DNA from: Thermus altitudinis
GTDB lineage: Bacteria > Deinococcota > Deinococci > Deinococcales > Thermaceae
Length of the DNA: 50,282 nt
Assembly (NCBI RefSeq): GCF_022760835.1
Contig: NZ_JAKTNQ010000017.1
Span: 1 to 50,282 of the forward strand
Direction: 5' to 3'
Positions 24,977 to 33,308 of this stretch are shown piece after piece. The first letter of the stretch is position 1. Each line of letters opens with the position of its first letter. Under the pieces are notes generated by a model, which saw only the letters and a program-made list of their open reading frames with translations, made no database searches and was not told the origin of the DNA. A program made the translations under genes and the position numbers.

Positions 24977-25585
24977 GTGTACATCGCCATAGAAGGCCCT
25001 ATCGGCGCAGGCAAAACCACCCTGGCCCGGCTTCTCGCGGAAAGGCTTGGGGCCGAGCCCCTCCTGGAGGTGGTGGAGGAAAACCCTTTCCTGCCCCTTT
25101 TCTACCAGGACCGCAAGGGCTACGCCTTCAAGACCCAGGTCTTCTTCCTCCTCTCCCGGTACCGGCAGCTTTCCCGCCTGCGGGAAAGGCCCCTTTTCGG
25201 CGGCGTGGTGGCCGACTACCTCTTTGACAAGGACGCCATCTTCGCCAGCCTGAATCTGGAAGGCCCGGAGTGGGACCTGTATCTGGACCTCTACCGGGAG
25301 CTTTCCCTGAAGCTTCCCCCGCCCGACCTCACCATCTACCTGAGGGCCCCGGTGCCCGTGCTGTTGGAACGCATCAGGAAACGGGGCCGGCCCTTTGAGG
25401 AGGGGATGGACCCCGCCTACCTCGAGGCCCTCTCCCAGGCCTACGAGCGCCACTTTGCCCGCTACCCCCATCCCCTTTTGGTCCTGGAAGCGGACCAGCT
25501 GGACTACAGCCAACCCGGCCCCGACCAGGACCGGGTGGTGGCCCTGGTCAAGGCCCATGGCCTTCAAGGGAAAACCCAACCCTAA
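24977..25585 (+). CDS. Deoxynucleoside kinase, first of a tandem pair
   Basis: 202 residues from the GTG at 24977, chosen because GGAGG lies 5 nt upstream and the P-loop begins at once (MYIAIEGPIGAGKTTLARLL). 'LLEVVEENPFLPLFYQDRKGYAFKTQVFFLLSRYRQL' matches the dNK/dGK-dAK family, as do 'PDLTIYLRAPVPVLLERIRKRGRPFEEGM' (lid arginines) and 'LVLEADQLDY'. It phosphorylates purine or pyrimidine deoxynucleosides for salvage. The usual (D/E)RS motif reads VVADYLFDKDAIFA here, so the family's conserved Arg is replaced, unlike in the next gene. In Lactobacillus and Deinococcus-type pairs such kinases form heterodimers of dAK and dGK activity. Confidence 0.88.
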   Translation: MYIAIEGPIGAGKTTLARLLAERLGAEPLLEVVEENPFLPLFYQDRKGYAFKTQVFFLLSRYRQLSRLRERPLFGGVVADYLFDKDAIFASLNLEGPEWDLYLDLYRELSLKLPPPDLTIYLRAPVPVLLERIRKRGRPFEEGMDPAYLEALSQAYERHFARYPHPLLVLEADQLDYSQPGPDQDRVVALVKAHGLQGKTQP

Positions 25586-25589
25586 CGCC

Positions 25590-26198
25590 ATGTACCTGGC
25601 CATCGCCGGCAACATCGGTAGCGGCAAGAGCACCCTCACCGCCCTTCTGGCCGAGGCTTTCGGGCTAAAGCCCGTCTACGAGGCGGTAAGCGAAAACCCC
25701 TACCTGGAGGATTTCTATCGGGATATGCAGGGCTACGCCTTTCACTCCCAGATCTTCTTCCTCTCAAGGAGGGTGCGCCAGCACCTTTTGGAGATCAACG
25801 GGGCCAAGGCGGTGGTCCAGGACCGCACCGTCTACGAGGACGCCTTGGTCTTTGCCAAAAATCTCTACCGGGAAGGCTATTTGCAGGAGCGGGACTGGCG
25901 GACTTATATGGATCTTTTCCAGAGCGTAGCCCCAGCCCTTCGTACGCCCGACCTCCTCATCTACCTCCGGGCCAACCTCCCCACCCTGAGAAGGCGGATA
26001 AGAAAGCGGGGCAGGCCCTTTGAGCAAGGCCTTCCTGAGGGCTACCTCTTGCGGCTTAACGAGCTCTATGAGGAGCTCATCGCCTCTTGGGACCTCTCCC
26101 CCGTCTACGTGGTGGAGGCGGACCGGATAGACTTTGTGGAAAAGGAGGAGGACCGCGCCGCTTTGCTCGCCGCCTTACGCCCCCGGATCCAACCATGA
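25590..26198 (+). CDS. Deoxynucleoside kinase, second of a tandem pair
   Basis: 202 residues, exactly the same length as the preceding paralogue. P-loop LAIAGNIGSGKSTLTALL; 'VYEAVSENPYLEDFYRDMQGYAFHSQIFFLSRRVRQ'; the canonical DR motif in VVQDRTVYEDALVFAKNLY; 'PDLLIYLRANLPTLRRRIRKRGRPFEQGLPEGYL' with lid arginines. The family transfers the ATP gamma-phosphate to the 5'-OH of deoxyadenosine, deoxyguanosine or deoxycytidine. The ATG follows the first kinase's stop by 4 nt, and its own stop overlaps the murE start (ATGA), so the three are translated together. I cannot tell which of the two prefers dA or dG. Confidence 0.9.
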   Translation: MYLAIAGNIGSGKSTLTALLAEAFGLKPVYEAVSENPYLEDFYRDMQGYAFHSQIFFLSRRVRQHLLEINGAKAVVQDRTVYEDALVFAKNLYREGYLQERDWRTYMDLFQSVAPALRTPDLLIYLRANLPTLRRRIRKRGRPFEQGLPEGYLLRLNELYEELIASWDLSPVYVVEADRIDFVEKEEDRAALLAALRPRIQP

Positions 26199-27655
26199 CC
26201 CTGGAGGAACTCTTCGCCCCCTATGGCCTGAAGGCCCCGCCCCTGAAGGTCCTGGGCCTGACCCAGGATTCCAGGCGGGTAGCCCCGGGCTTCGTCTTCG
26301 TGGCCATCCCCGGGGTGCCCCTTCCCCACCGCAAGCCCTTGGACGGGCACGACTACATCCTCGAGGCCCTGGAAAGGGGGGCCATCGCCGTGGTGGGGGA
26401 AAGGGAGCTCAGCCTTCCCGTCCCCTACCTGAGGGTGAAGGACGCCCGCCTGGCCCTGGCCCACCTCTCCCGGCGCTTCCACGGGGAGCCCGACCGGCGG
26501 CTGAACCTCCTGGGGGTTACGGGCTCCAAGGGCAAGAGCACCACGGCAAGCCTCCTCCACCACCTCCTGCACCAGGGGGGAAAGCGGGCCGCCCTCCTCT
26601 CCACGGTGGGGCTCAGGCTGGGGGAGGACCCAAGGCCTCCCATCGGCCACTTCACCACCCCCGAGGCCCCGGAGGTCTACGCCTTCCTGCGGGAGGCCGT
26701 GGACCGTGGGCTAGAGGCCGCCATCCTGGAGGTTTCCAGCCACGCCCTGGCCCTGAAGCGGGTGGAGGGGCTTGCCTACCGGATCGGGGTCTTCGTGAGC
26801 TTTTACCCCGACGACCACCTGGACCTGCACGGCACGGCGGAGGCCTACTTTGCCGCCAAGGCCCTCCTGGTGGAGCGCTCAGAGCTGGCCATCCTCAATA
26901 CCCGCCTGCCCCACCTAGACCGCCTTCCCCTTCGGTCCCGCCTGCTTTTCGGCCCTGGCGGGGAGGTGTGGGGGGAGGGTCTCAAGGAAGGCGAAGAAGG
27001 CCTGCGCTTCACCCTTCGCACCCCCTGGGGCTCTGGGGAGGCCTTCGTCCCCCTACTGGGGGCCTACAACCTGGACAACGCCCTGGCGGCCAGCGCCGCC
27101 GCCTTGGCCTACGGGCTTCCCCTGGAAGGGGTGCTCCGGGGCCTGGCCACCTTCCCCGGGGTGCCGGGACGCATGGAGGTGGTGCAACGGAAGCCCTTCC
27201 GGGTGGTCATAGACTTTGCCCACACCGGCAGAAGCCTGGAAGAAGCCCTAAAGACCTTACGCCGGACCACCCGGGGGAGGCTTCTTCTGGTGGTGGGGGC
27301 TGCCGGGGAGCGGGACCCCAAGCGGCGGGAGGACATCGGCCGGGTGGCGGCGAGGCTCGCCGACCAAACCTTCTTCACCGAGGAGGACCACCGCACGGAG
27401 GACCTCATGGCCATCCTCGAGGCCCTGGCCCAGGCCGCCAGGGAGGAAGGGGGCCTTTTTGAGGTGATCCCCGACCGCAGGGAGGCCATTTTCCGCGCCC
27501 TTTCCGAGGCCCAAGAAGGGGATACCGTCCTCCTGGCCGGCAAGGGGCACGAGGCCACCTTGGAGCGGGGCACCTTGGCCCTCCCCTGGAACGAGAAGGA
27601 GGTGGCCCTGGAAGGGCTTAGGGCCTTGGGCCTAGGTGGAGGCGACCACCCCTAG
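26195..27655 (+). CDS. murE: MurE-like UDP-MurNAc-tripeptide ligase with variant motifs
   Basis: 486 residues. Three-domain Mur ligase layout: an N-terminal UDP-binding domain ('GLTQDSRRVAPGFVFVAIPG', 'HDYILEALERGAIAVVGE'), a central ATPase domain (P-loop LGVTGSKGKSTTASLL, DDHLDLHGTAEAYFAAKALL with the carbamylated lysine), and a C-terminal domain from about residue 330. It should add the third amino acid (ornithine in Thermus peptidoglycan) to UDP-MurNAc-L-Ala-D-Glu. Several motifs differ from textbook MurE: TGSKGKST rather than TGTNGKTT, DFAHTGRSLEEA rather than DYAHTPDALE, and the specificity motif reads TEEDHRTED instead of DNPR. It is either an ornithine-type MurE or a MurE-related paralogue. 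It overlaps the convergent trmFO by 24 bp. Confidence 0.85.
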   Translation: MTLEELFAPYGLKAPPLKVLGLTQDSRRVAPGFVFVAIPGVPLPHRKPLDGHDYILEALERGAIAVVGERELSLPVPYLRVKDARLALAHLSRRFHGEPDRRLNLLGVTGSKGKSTTASLLHHLLHQGGKRAALLSTVGLRLGEDPRPPIGHFTTPEAPEVYAFLREAVDRGLEAAILEVSSHALALKRVEGLAYRIGVFVSFYPDDHLDLHGTAEAYFAAKALLVERSELAILNTRLPHLDRLPLRSRLLFGPGGEVWGEGLKEGEEGLRFTLRTPWGSGEAFVPLLGAYNLDNALAASAAALAYGLPLEGVLRGLATFPGVPGRMEVVQRKPFRVVIDFAHTGRSLEEALKTLRRTTRGRLLLVVGAAGERDPKRREDIGRVAARLADQTFFTEEDHRTEDLMAILEALAQAAREEGGLFEVIPDRREAIFRALSEAQEGDTVLLAGKGHEATLERGTLALPWNEKEVALEGLRALGLGGGDHP

Positions 27656-28945
27656 GGAGGCCAGCCATTCCGCAAACGCCTTCAGGCCCCGATGGTACAT
27701 GGCCTCCCGCTTCTCCCTCTTCCCCATCCTCCCCTCCACAGGGGGCACCAGGCCCCAGTTGGCGTACATGGGCTGGAAGCCCTGGGGGTTGGCGGTGGCC
27801 AGGAAACGGACCAGCCCTCCCAGCATGCTCTCCTCCGGGGGGACCACGGGCCTCAGCCCCAGGGCCTGCCTGGCGGCGTTCAGCCCCGCCAGAAACCCCG
27901 TGGCGGCGCTTTCCAGGTAACCCTCCACCCCGGCCAGCACCCCAGCAGCGAAGAGGCCTGCCTCCTCCTTGAACTCCAGGGTCTCCCGCAAGAGAAGAGG
28001 GGCGTTGAGATAGGTGTTGCGGTGCATCACCCCGTAGCGCACGATCTCGGCCCCCTCCAGGCCCGGGATCATCTGAATAAGCCGCTTCTGCTCGGGCCAC
28101 TTGAGCCCGGTTTGGAAGCCCACCAGGCTCCACATCCGCCCCGCCTTGTCCTCTTGGCGAAGCTGCACCACGGCAAAGGGCTCCTTGCCCGTCCTGGGGT
28201 CTTTAAGGCCCACCGGCTTCATGGGGCCAAAGAGAAGGGTCTGGTAGCCCCGGCGGGCCAGTTCCTCCACCGGCACGCAGGCCTCAAAGAACTCCCGCTT
28301 CTCCCACTCGTGGGGGACGTGCTCCTCTGCCCGCACGAGGGCCTCGTAGAAACGCCGGTACTCCTCCTCGGTCAGGGGGCAGTTCAGGTAGTCCGCCTCC
28401 TGCCCGTAGCGCCCGGCGCGGAAGCACTTCTTTAGGTCTATGCTCTCGTAAAGGACAATGGGGCTTGCCGCATCAAAGTAGCTGAGGAAATGGTCGCCAA
28501 AGCGGCGCCGGATGGCCTCGGAAAGGGCATCGGAGGTAAGGGGTCCGGTGGCCAGGATGGCCAGGCCCTGGGGAATCTCCGCCACCTCCTCCCGCACCAC
28601 CTCCACCAGGGGGTGCCGGGAAAGCTTTTCCGTAATGTACTGGCTGAACTCCTCCCGGTCCACGGCCAAGGCCCCGCCTGCCGGCACCCGGGCCCTATAG
28701 GCCGCCTCCATCACCAGGCTCCCCGCCTGGCGCATCTCCGCCTGGAGGAGTCCCTTGGCGTTGGCAGGCCCCTCGCCCCCCAAGGAGTTGGAGCAGACGA
28801 TTTCCGCCAAGTACCCCGTGGCGTGGGCCGGGGTCATCCTTTGGGGGCGCATCTCATAGAGGCGTACCGGCACCCCAAGCCGCGCCAGGGTCCAGGCGGC
28901 CTCGCTTCCCGCCAGGCCTCCTCCCACCACCGTCACCCGTTCCAT
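27632..28945 (-). CDS. trmFO: tRNA (uracil-54-C5)-methyltransferase, folate- and FAD-dependent
   Basis: 437 residues, typical TrmFO length. The N-terminal FAD motif is TVVGGGLAGSEAAWTLARLG. 'YEMRPQRMTPAHATGYLAEIVCSNSLG' includes the conserved Cys of the active site, and 'ALAVDREEFSQYITEKL' and the C-terminal 'GLFAAGVLAGVEGYLESAATGFLAGLNAAR' are diagnostic. It makes m5U54 in the T-loop of tRNAs using methylene-tetrahydrofolate, a thermally important modification in Thermus because s2T54 is built on it. The start carries both TAGCAT 7 nt upstream and AAAGG close to the ATG. It is divergent from the small ORF/hisF region. Confidence 0.95.
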   Translation of the reverse strand: MERVTVVGGGLAGSEAAWTLARLGVPVRLYEMRPQRMTPAHATGYLAEIVCSNSLGGEGPANAKGLLQAEMRQAGSLVMEAAYRARVPAGGALAVDREEFSQYITEKLSRHPLVEVVREEVAEIPQGLAILATGPLTSDALSEAIRRRFGDHFLSYFDAASPIVLYESIDLKKCFRAGRYGQEADYLNCPLTEEEYRRFYEALVRAEEHVPHEWEKREFFEACVPVEELARRGYQTLLFGPMKPVGLKDPRTGKEPFAVVQLRQEDKAGRMWSLVGFQTGLKWPEQKRLIQMIPGLEGAEIVRYGVMHRNTYLNAPLLLRETLEFKEEAGLFAAGVLAGVEGYLESAATGFLAGLNAARQALGLRPVVPPEESMLGGLVRFLATANPQGFQPMYANWGLVPPVEGRMGKREKREAMYHRGLKAFAEWLASLGVVAST

Positions 28946-28952
28946 CCTTTAG

Positions 28953-28958
28953 ATGCTA
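28953..28958 (-). promoter_or_regulatory. trmFO: -10 box of trmFO (TAGCAT, 7 nt before ATG)
   Basis: On the minus strand TAGCAT is followed by CTAAAGG and the ATG at 28945, which fits the leaderless spacing. Confidence 0.5.
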
Positions 28959-28995
28959 CCACCCATCCAGGCTTGGGAAAAGGACGGATAGCGGG

Positions 28996-29001
28996 TAGAA
29001 T
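28996..29001 (+). promoter_or_regulatory. -10 box upstream of the small ORF/hisF transcript (TAGAAT)
   Basis: TAGAAT is followed by GGCCCT and an ATG at 29008, the same 6-nt spacing as the other leaderless starts here. It probably starts the his transcript. Confidence 0.55.
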
Positions 29002-29007
29002 GGCCCT

Positions 29008-29139
29008 ATGGCGGTGCGGCACCGGTCTAAGGTGGCGGTTCGGCCTTGTCGCCGGAAGCCCACCTCGAGCTCCTGGAAGGCCAGGCCTACCAGGGTGAAA
29101 AAGGGGGAAAGGAGGGCTCCTTTTCCCCCTGAGGTGTAG
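29008..29139 (+). CDS. Possible 43-residue basic leaderless peptide ahead of hisF
   Basis: A short ORF too small for usual gene callers. It begins [18 protein letters not shown] and ends FPPEV; about a third of the residues are Arg or Lys. The support is positional: a good -10 box exactly 6 nt before its ATG and no other start codon that this promoter would serve. Its stop is 20 nt before hisF, which itself has no ribosome site, so translation of hisF might depend on it. There is only one His, so it is not a classical histidine-rich attenuator leader. It may equally be untranslated leader RNA. Confidence 0.3.
   Translation: MAVRHRSKVAVRPCRRKPTSSSWKARPTRVKKGERRAPFPPEV
29102..29130 (-). terminator. 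Intrinsic-terminator-like hairpin reading on the minus strand
   Basis: AGGGGGAAAGGA (29102-29113) pairs with TCCTTTTCCCCCT (29118-29130) with one bulged base. On the minus strand the stem is followed by TTTT, a proper U-tract; on the plus strand it is preceded by A's and followed by GAGG. So it should stop transcription coming leftwards toward trmFO, where no minus-strand gene is seen. Confidence 0.45.
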
Positions 29140-29159
29140 ATCCCTTGGGCTCCTTCCCC

Positions 29160-29939
29160 ATGAGCCTGGCCAAGCGCATCATCCCCTGCCTGGACGTCCA
29201 CGCAGGACGCGTGGTGAAGGGGGTAAACTTCGTCAACCTCCGCGACGCCGGGGACCCCATAGAGGCCGCCCAGGCCTACGACCAGGCGGGGGCCGACGAG
29301 CTGGTCTTCCTGGACATCTCCGCCACCCATGAGGAGCGGGCCATCCTCCTGGAGGTGGTGGCCCAGGTGGCGGAAAGGGTCTTCATTCCCTTGACCGTGG
29401 GGGGCGGGGTGCGCTCCTTGGAGGATGCCCGGGGGCTCCTCTTGGCCGGGGCCGACAAGGTGAGCGTGAACTCGGCGGCGGTGAAGCGCCCTGAGCTCAT
29501 CCAGGAGCTGGCCCACCACTTTGGCTCCCAGGCGGTGGTCCTGGCCGTGGACGCCCGCTGGAACGGGGACTTCCCCGAGGTCTATATCGCCGGGGGGCGC
29601 ATTCCCACCGGCCTCCACGCGGTGGAATGGGCGGTGCGGGGAGCGGAGCTTGGCGCGGGGGAGATCCTCCTCACCAGCATGGACCGCGACGGCACCAAGG
29701 CGGGCTACGACCTAACCCTTACCCGCCTGGTGGCCGAAGCGGTAAACGTGCCGGTGATCGCCAGCGGCGGGGCGGGAAACATGGAGCATTTCCTGGAAGC
29801 CTTCCTGGCCGGGGCCGATGCCGCCTTGGCGGCCAGCGTCTTCCACTTCGGGGAAATCCCAATCCCCAAGCTTAAGGAGTTCCTGGCCCAACGGGGCCTG
29901 GAGGTGCGCTTAGATGGATCTGTCCCAAGTGAAGTTTAG
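29160..29939 (+). CDS. hisF: Imidazole glycerol phosphate synthase, cyclase subunit
   Basis: 259 residues from the ATG at 29160. It starts [29 protein letters not shown], with catalytic Asp11, and has the second catalytic Asp in [11 protein letters not shown] (about residue 130). The phosphate-binding loops '[14 protein letters not shown]' and '[33 protein letters not shown]' complete the (beta-alpha)8 barrel. It uses ammonia delivered by HisH to form imidazole glycerol phosphate and AICAR. No Shine-Dalgarno precedes the ATG. hisH is not in the window. hisIE overlaps its 3' end by 26 bp in another frame. Confidence 0.96.
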   Translation: MSLAKRIIPCLDVHAGRVVKGVNFVNLRDAGDPIEAAQAYDQAGADELVFLDISATHEERAILLEVVAQVAERVFIPLTVGGGVRSLEDARGLLLAGADKVSVNSAAVKRPELIQELAHHFGSQAVVLAVDARWNGDFPEVYIAGGRIPTGLHAVEWAVRGAELGAGEILLTSMDRDGTKAGYDLTLTRLVAEAVNVPVIASGGAGNMEHFLEAFLAGADAALAASVFHFGEIPIPKLKEFLAQRGLEVRLDGSVPSEV

Positions 29940-30552
29940 CCCAGAGGGCCTGGTGCCCGTGGTGGTGCAAGACGCCACAACAGGGGAAGTCCTGACCCTG
30001 GCCTACGCCAACCGGGAGGCCTTGGAGGAGACCCTGAGGACCAGGCGAAGCACCTTCTATAGCCGTAGCCGCAAGGCCCTTTGGCGCAAGGGGGAGACCT
30101 CGGGGAACTTCCAGGAGGTGGTGGAGGTCCTCCTGGACTGCGACGGGGATGCGGTGGTCTACCGGGTTCTCCCCCATGGCCCCGCCTGCCACACCGGGGA
30201 AAGGAGTTGCTTCCACCGCCCCCTCCTTCCGGGAGAGCCCAGCCTGGGCTTTGTCCTGGCCCAGGTCTACGCCACCATCCAGGAGCGCCTCAAGACCCTC
30301 CCCGAGGGAAGCTACGTGGCCAAGCTCCACCAAGCGGGCCTAGACCGCATCCTGAAGAAGATCGGGGAGGAGGCCGGGGAAGTGATCCTCGCCGCCAAAA
30401 ACCAAAACCCTGAGGAGGTGCGCTGGGAGGCCGCGGATCTCCTCTTCCACCTCCTCTTGGTGCTGGCGGAAACTGGGGTCAGCCTCGAGGACCTGGCCCA
30501 AACCCTCTGGCAACGGCACCGCCCTAAGCCAGAACCCGGTGCCGCCTCCTAG
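29914..30552 (+). CDS. hisIE: Bifunctional phosphoribosyl-AMP cyclohydrolase / phosphoribosyl-ATP pyrophosphatase
   Basis: 212 residues. HisI domain (about 1-115): '[31 protein letters not shown]', '[21 protein letters not shown]', metal-site '[13 protein letters not shown]' and '[14 protein letters not shown]'. HisE domain (about 118-205): '[24 protein letters not shown]', '[21 protein letters not shown]' and '[17 protein letters not shown]' with the metal-binding E-E-x-x-E and E-x-x-D helices. It catalyses steps 2 and 3 of histidine synthesis. It starts inside hisF, so the two are translationally coupled. glpX follows with its own promoter. Confidence 0.95.
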   Translation: MDLSQVKFSPEGLVPVVVQDATTGEVLTLAYANREALEETLRTRRSTFYSRSRKALWRKGETSGNFQEVVEVLLDCDGDAVVYRVLPHGPACHTGERSCFHRPLLPGEPSLGFVLAQVYATIQERLKTLPEGSYVAKLHQAGLDRILKKIGEEAGEVILAAKNQNPEEVRWEAADLLFHLLLVLAETGVSLEDLAQTLWQRHRPKPEPGAAS

Positions 30553-30557
30553 GCCTA

Positions 30558-30563
30558 TATGAT
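30558..30563 (+). promoter_or_regulatory. glpX: -10 box of leaderless glpX (TATGAT, 6 nt before ATG)
   Basis: TATGAT is followed by GGAAAC and the ATG at 30570. It begins 6 nt after the hisIE stop. Confidence 0.6.
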
Positions 30564-30569
30564 GGAAAC

Positions 30570-31538
30570 ATGGAAATAGAACGCCGGTTGGTCCTCGAGG
30601 TGGTGCGGGTTACCGAGCAGGCCGCCCTGGCGGCAAGCCGCCTAGCGGGCAAGGGGGATAAGGACGCCGTGGACGAGGCGGGCACCCAGGCCATGCGCCG
30701 GGTCCTGAACGAGCTTCCCATCAAGGGCACGGTGGTGATCGGCGAGGGGGAGATGGACGAGGCCCCCATGCTCTACATCGGGGAGGTCCTGGGGCAAGGC
30801 GGTGTGGAGGTGGACATCGCCGTGGACCCCGTGGAGGGGACCACCACCGCGGCCAAGGGCCTGCCCAACGCCGTGACCGTGATCGCCATTAGCGAAAAGG
30901 GCGGCCTCTTCCACGCCCCCGATATGTACATGGAAAAGCTTATCGTCCCCCCACCCGCCGCCGGGCTTGTGGACCTCTCCTGGCCGGTTTCCGCCAACCT
31001 CAAGGCCTTGGCCCTGGCCCTCCAGCGCTCGGTGGAGGACCTGGTCATCGTGGTCCTGGACCGCCCGCGCCACGAGGGCCTCATCCGGGAAATCCGCGAG
31101 GCCGGAGCCCGGGTCAAGCTCATCTCCGATGGCGACGTGATCGCCGCCTTGGCCGCCGCCATCCGGGGCACCGGGGTGCATGCGGTGATGGGGATTGGGG
31201 GGGCCCCAGAAGGGGTCTTGGCCGCCGCCGCCCTCAAGTGCCTGGGCGGGGAGATCCAGGCCCGCTTCACGCCGCAAAACGAGGAGGAGCGGGCCCGGCT
31301 AAGGGCCATGGGCGGGGATGAGAACCGCATCTACCGCACCGAGGACCTGGCCCCGGGCAAGGAGATCGTCTTCGCCGCCACCGGCATCACCGATGGGGAC
31401 ATCCTCCAGGGGGTCCGCTTCTTCGGGGGCGGGGCCAGGACCCACTCCATCGTCCTAGGGCACACCACCCGCACCGTGCGCTTCATAGACTCCATCCACC
31501 TCTTTGAAACCGGAGCCCGGGTCACCATCCGCGTGTAG
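30570..31538 (+). CDS. glpX: Fructose-1,6-bisphosphatase class II
   Basis: 322 residues, as expected for GlpX. Signatures: '[26 protein letters not shown]', the metal-binding '[20 protein letters not shown]', '[17 protein letters not shown]' (Asp/Glu metal and phosphate site), '[27 protein letters not shown]' and '[18 protein letters not shown]'. It hydrolyses fructose-1,6-bisphosphate to fructose-6-phosphate in gluconeogenesis. The start is leaderless (TATGAT-6-ATG). Its TAG stop codon is itself the first half of the -10 box of the next gene. Confidence 0.96.
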   Translation: MEIERRLVLEVVRVTEQAALAASRLAGKGDKDAVDEAGTQAMRRVLNELPIKGTVVIGEGEMDEAPMLYIGEVLGQGGVEVDIAVDPVEGTTTAAKGLPNAVTVIAISEKGGLFHAPDMYMEKLIVPPPAAGLVDLSWPVSANLKALALALQRSVEDLVIVVLDRPRHEGLIREIREAGARVKLISDGDVIAALAAAIRGTGVHAVMGIGGAPEGVLAAAALKCLGGEIQARFTPQNEEERARLRAMGGDENRIYRTEDLAPGKEIVFAATGITDGDILQGVRFFGGGARTHSIVLGHTTRTVRFIDSIHLFETGARVTIRV

Positions 31539-31541
31539 ACT
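31536..31541 (+). promoter_or_regulatory. -10 box of the ribonucleotide reductase gene overlapping the glpX stop (TAGACT, 6 nt before GTG)
   Basis: TAGACT is followed by AAAGGC and GTG 31548. The TAG (31536-31538) is the glpX stop codon. The spacer differs by one base from the one before the CrtC-like gene (AAAGCC). Confidence 0.6.
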
Positions 31542-31547
31542 AAAGGC

Positions 31548-33308
31548 GTGCCCCGGAGGTACACCCAAGAGGAGGCCCTCAGGCTTGCCCTGGATTTCTT
31601 CCAGGGAGATGAGCTAAGGGCCTCCGTTTTCCTGAACCGCTATGCCCTACGGGACCCGGAGGGTAGCCTCCTGGAGGCCACCCCGGAGGAGATGTGGCAG
31701 CGGCTGGTCCAGGGGGCTACCCGGGTGGAAAAGGGAGCCAAGCGGGAGTTTTTCTGGCTCTTCTCCGATTTTCGCTTCGTCCCCGGAGGCCGTATCCTCT
31801 TTGGCCTAGGCAACTGGCGCCGCTCCACCCTCTTCAACTGCTACTACCTTCCCATCCGGGAGGACTCCATAAGGGGCATCACCCGCTTCCTGGACGAGGC
31901 CGCCCGCACCTTTGCCTACGGGGGTGGGGTGGGGACCAACGCCGATGTTCTAAGGCCTAAAGGGGCCAAGGTGGGCAACGCCGGGGTGGAAAGCTCGGGG
32001 GCAGTAAGCTTCATGGAGCTCTTCTCCACCCTGGCCGGGGTCATGGGGGCCAGCGGGGGCCGGCGGGGAGCCCTGATGCTCACCTTCTCCGACCGGCACC
32101 CAGATCTCCTGGAGTTCCTCCAGGCCAAAACCGATCCCCAGCGCAGCCGGGTGCGCCACGCCAACATCTCCCTAAGGGCCACGGACGCCTTTTTGCAGGC
32201 GGCCCTGGCCGATGAACCCTGGCCCCTTTCCTTCACCACACCCCGGGAGCACGTGGCCCGAACCATCCGGGCCAAGGAAGCCTGGGACACCCTGGTGGAG
32301 GCCGCCTGGCAAAGCGCCGAGCCCGGCCTCCTCTTCTGGGACCGGGTGCGCACCTGGGCCACGGCCCAGTACGGGGGGATGGAGGTGGAGGGGGTCAACG
32401 TCTGCGGGGAGGTGCCCATGGAGCCCTACGGGGCCTGCAACCTGGGAAGCCTGAACCTGGCCGCCTTCGTGCAGGAACCCTTTGGGGAAAGGGCCCGCCT
32501 GGACTGGGCGGGCCTCGAGGAGGCCACCCGCCTGGCGGTGCGCTTTTTGGATGCCGTGGTGGACCTGGGGAAAAACCGCCACCCCCTAAGGGCCCAAAGG
32601 GAAGCCTCCCTGAGAAGCCGGAGGATCGGCCTTGGGGTGATGGGCCTAGCGGACATGCTGGCCATGTTGGGGCTTCCCTACGGCTCCCAGGAAAGCCTAA
32701 GGCTTTCCGAAGAGGTCATACGGCGCATCAAGGAAGCCGCCTATTGGGAAAGCACCCGCTTGGCCCGGAAAAGGGGTCCTTTCCCCGCCTTTGACCCCAA
32801 GGAGCACGTGCAAAGCCCCTTCATCCAGGCGTTGCCCGAAGCCCTGGTGCGGGAGATAGAAAAGGGCCTTAGGAACGCAGCCCTCATCTCCATCGCCCCC
32901 ACGGGCTCCATCTCCATCCTGGCCGGGGTGACGAGCGGCATTGAGCCCATCTTCGCCCTCACCTACCTGCGCCATGCCGGTGGGCAGGTGTTCTTGGCGG
33001 AGCATCCCCTTCTCCTACGGTACCGCCGGGAAAAGGAGGGGGCGATACCGGACTGGCCCACGGCCCATACCGTGGATCCTTTCCAGCGGGTACGCTTGCA
33101 GGCGGCCTTGCAGCGCCACGTGGACCAGAGCATCTCTTCCACGGTGAACCTCCCCCAGGAAACCCCCAAGGAGGTGGTGGAAGGGCTCTTCCTCACCGCC
33201 TGGAAGGAAGGGTGCAAGGGGATCACCGTCTTCCGGGAGGGAAGCCGGGAGGAGGTGGTGGAACCCTTACCCCCGGTGGGGGTCTGCACCTTCTGCCAAA
33301 CGGCATGA
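31548..33308 (+). CDS. nrdJ: Adenosylcobalamin-dependent (class II) ribonucleotide reductase, short form
   Basis: 586 residues from a GTG at 31548. 'RFVPGGRILFGLGNWRRSTLFNCYYLPI' carries the first redox cysteine. 'RTFAYGGGVGTNADVLRPKGAKVG' and 'GAVSFMELFSTLAGVMGASGGRRGALMLTF' form the specificity and substrate region. 'GVNVCGEVPMEPYGACNLGSLNL' has the catalytic Cys-x-Glu and the second redox cysteine, and 'ISIAPTGSISILAGVTSGIEPIF' is the phosphate site. The C-terminal CTFC pair is the mobile reducing dithiol. It converts ribonucleotides to deoxyribonucleotides with a radical generated from coenzyme B12, so it needs no oxygen. It is shorter than most class II enzymes. The DUF58 gene overlaps its stop by ATGA. 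Confidence 0.93.
   Translation: MPRRYTQEEALRLALDFFQGDELRASVFLNRYALRDPEGSLLEATPEEMWQRLVQGATRVEKGAKREFFWLFSDFRFVPGGRILFGLGNWRRSTLFNCYYLPIREDSIRGITRFLDEAARTFAYGGGVGTNADVLRPKGAKVGNAGVESSGAVSFMELFSTLAGVMGASGGRRGALMLTFSDRHPDLLEFLQAKTDPQRSRVRHANISLRATDAFLQAALADEPWPLSFTTPREHVARTIRAKEAWDTLVEAAWQSAEPGLLFWDRVRTWATAQYGGMEVEGVNVCGEVPMEPYGACNLGSLNLAAFVQEPFGERARLDWAGLEEATRLAVRFLDAVVDLGKNRHPLRAQREASLRSRRIGLGVMGLADMLAMLGLPYGSQESLRLSEEVIRRIKEAAYWESTRLARKRGPFPAFDPKEHVQSPFIQALPEALVREIEKGLRNAALISIAPTGSISILAGVTSGIEPIFALTYLRHAGGQVFLAEHPLLLRYRREKEGAIPDWPTAHTVDPFQRVRLQAALQRHVDQSISSTVNLPQETPKEVVEGLFLTAWKEGCKGITVFREGSREEVVEPLPPVGVCTFCQTA

Noticed and set aside
29102-29130. Attenuator terminator for hisF on the plus strand
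   Set aside because: The U-tract is on the minus strand; on the plus strand the stem is followed by GAGGTG.
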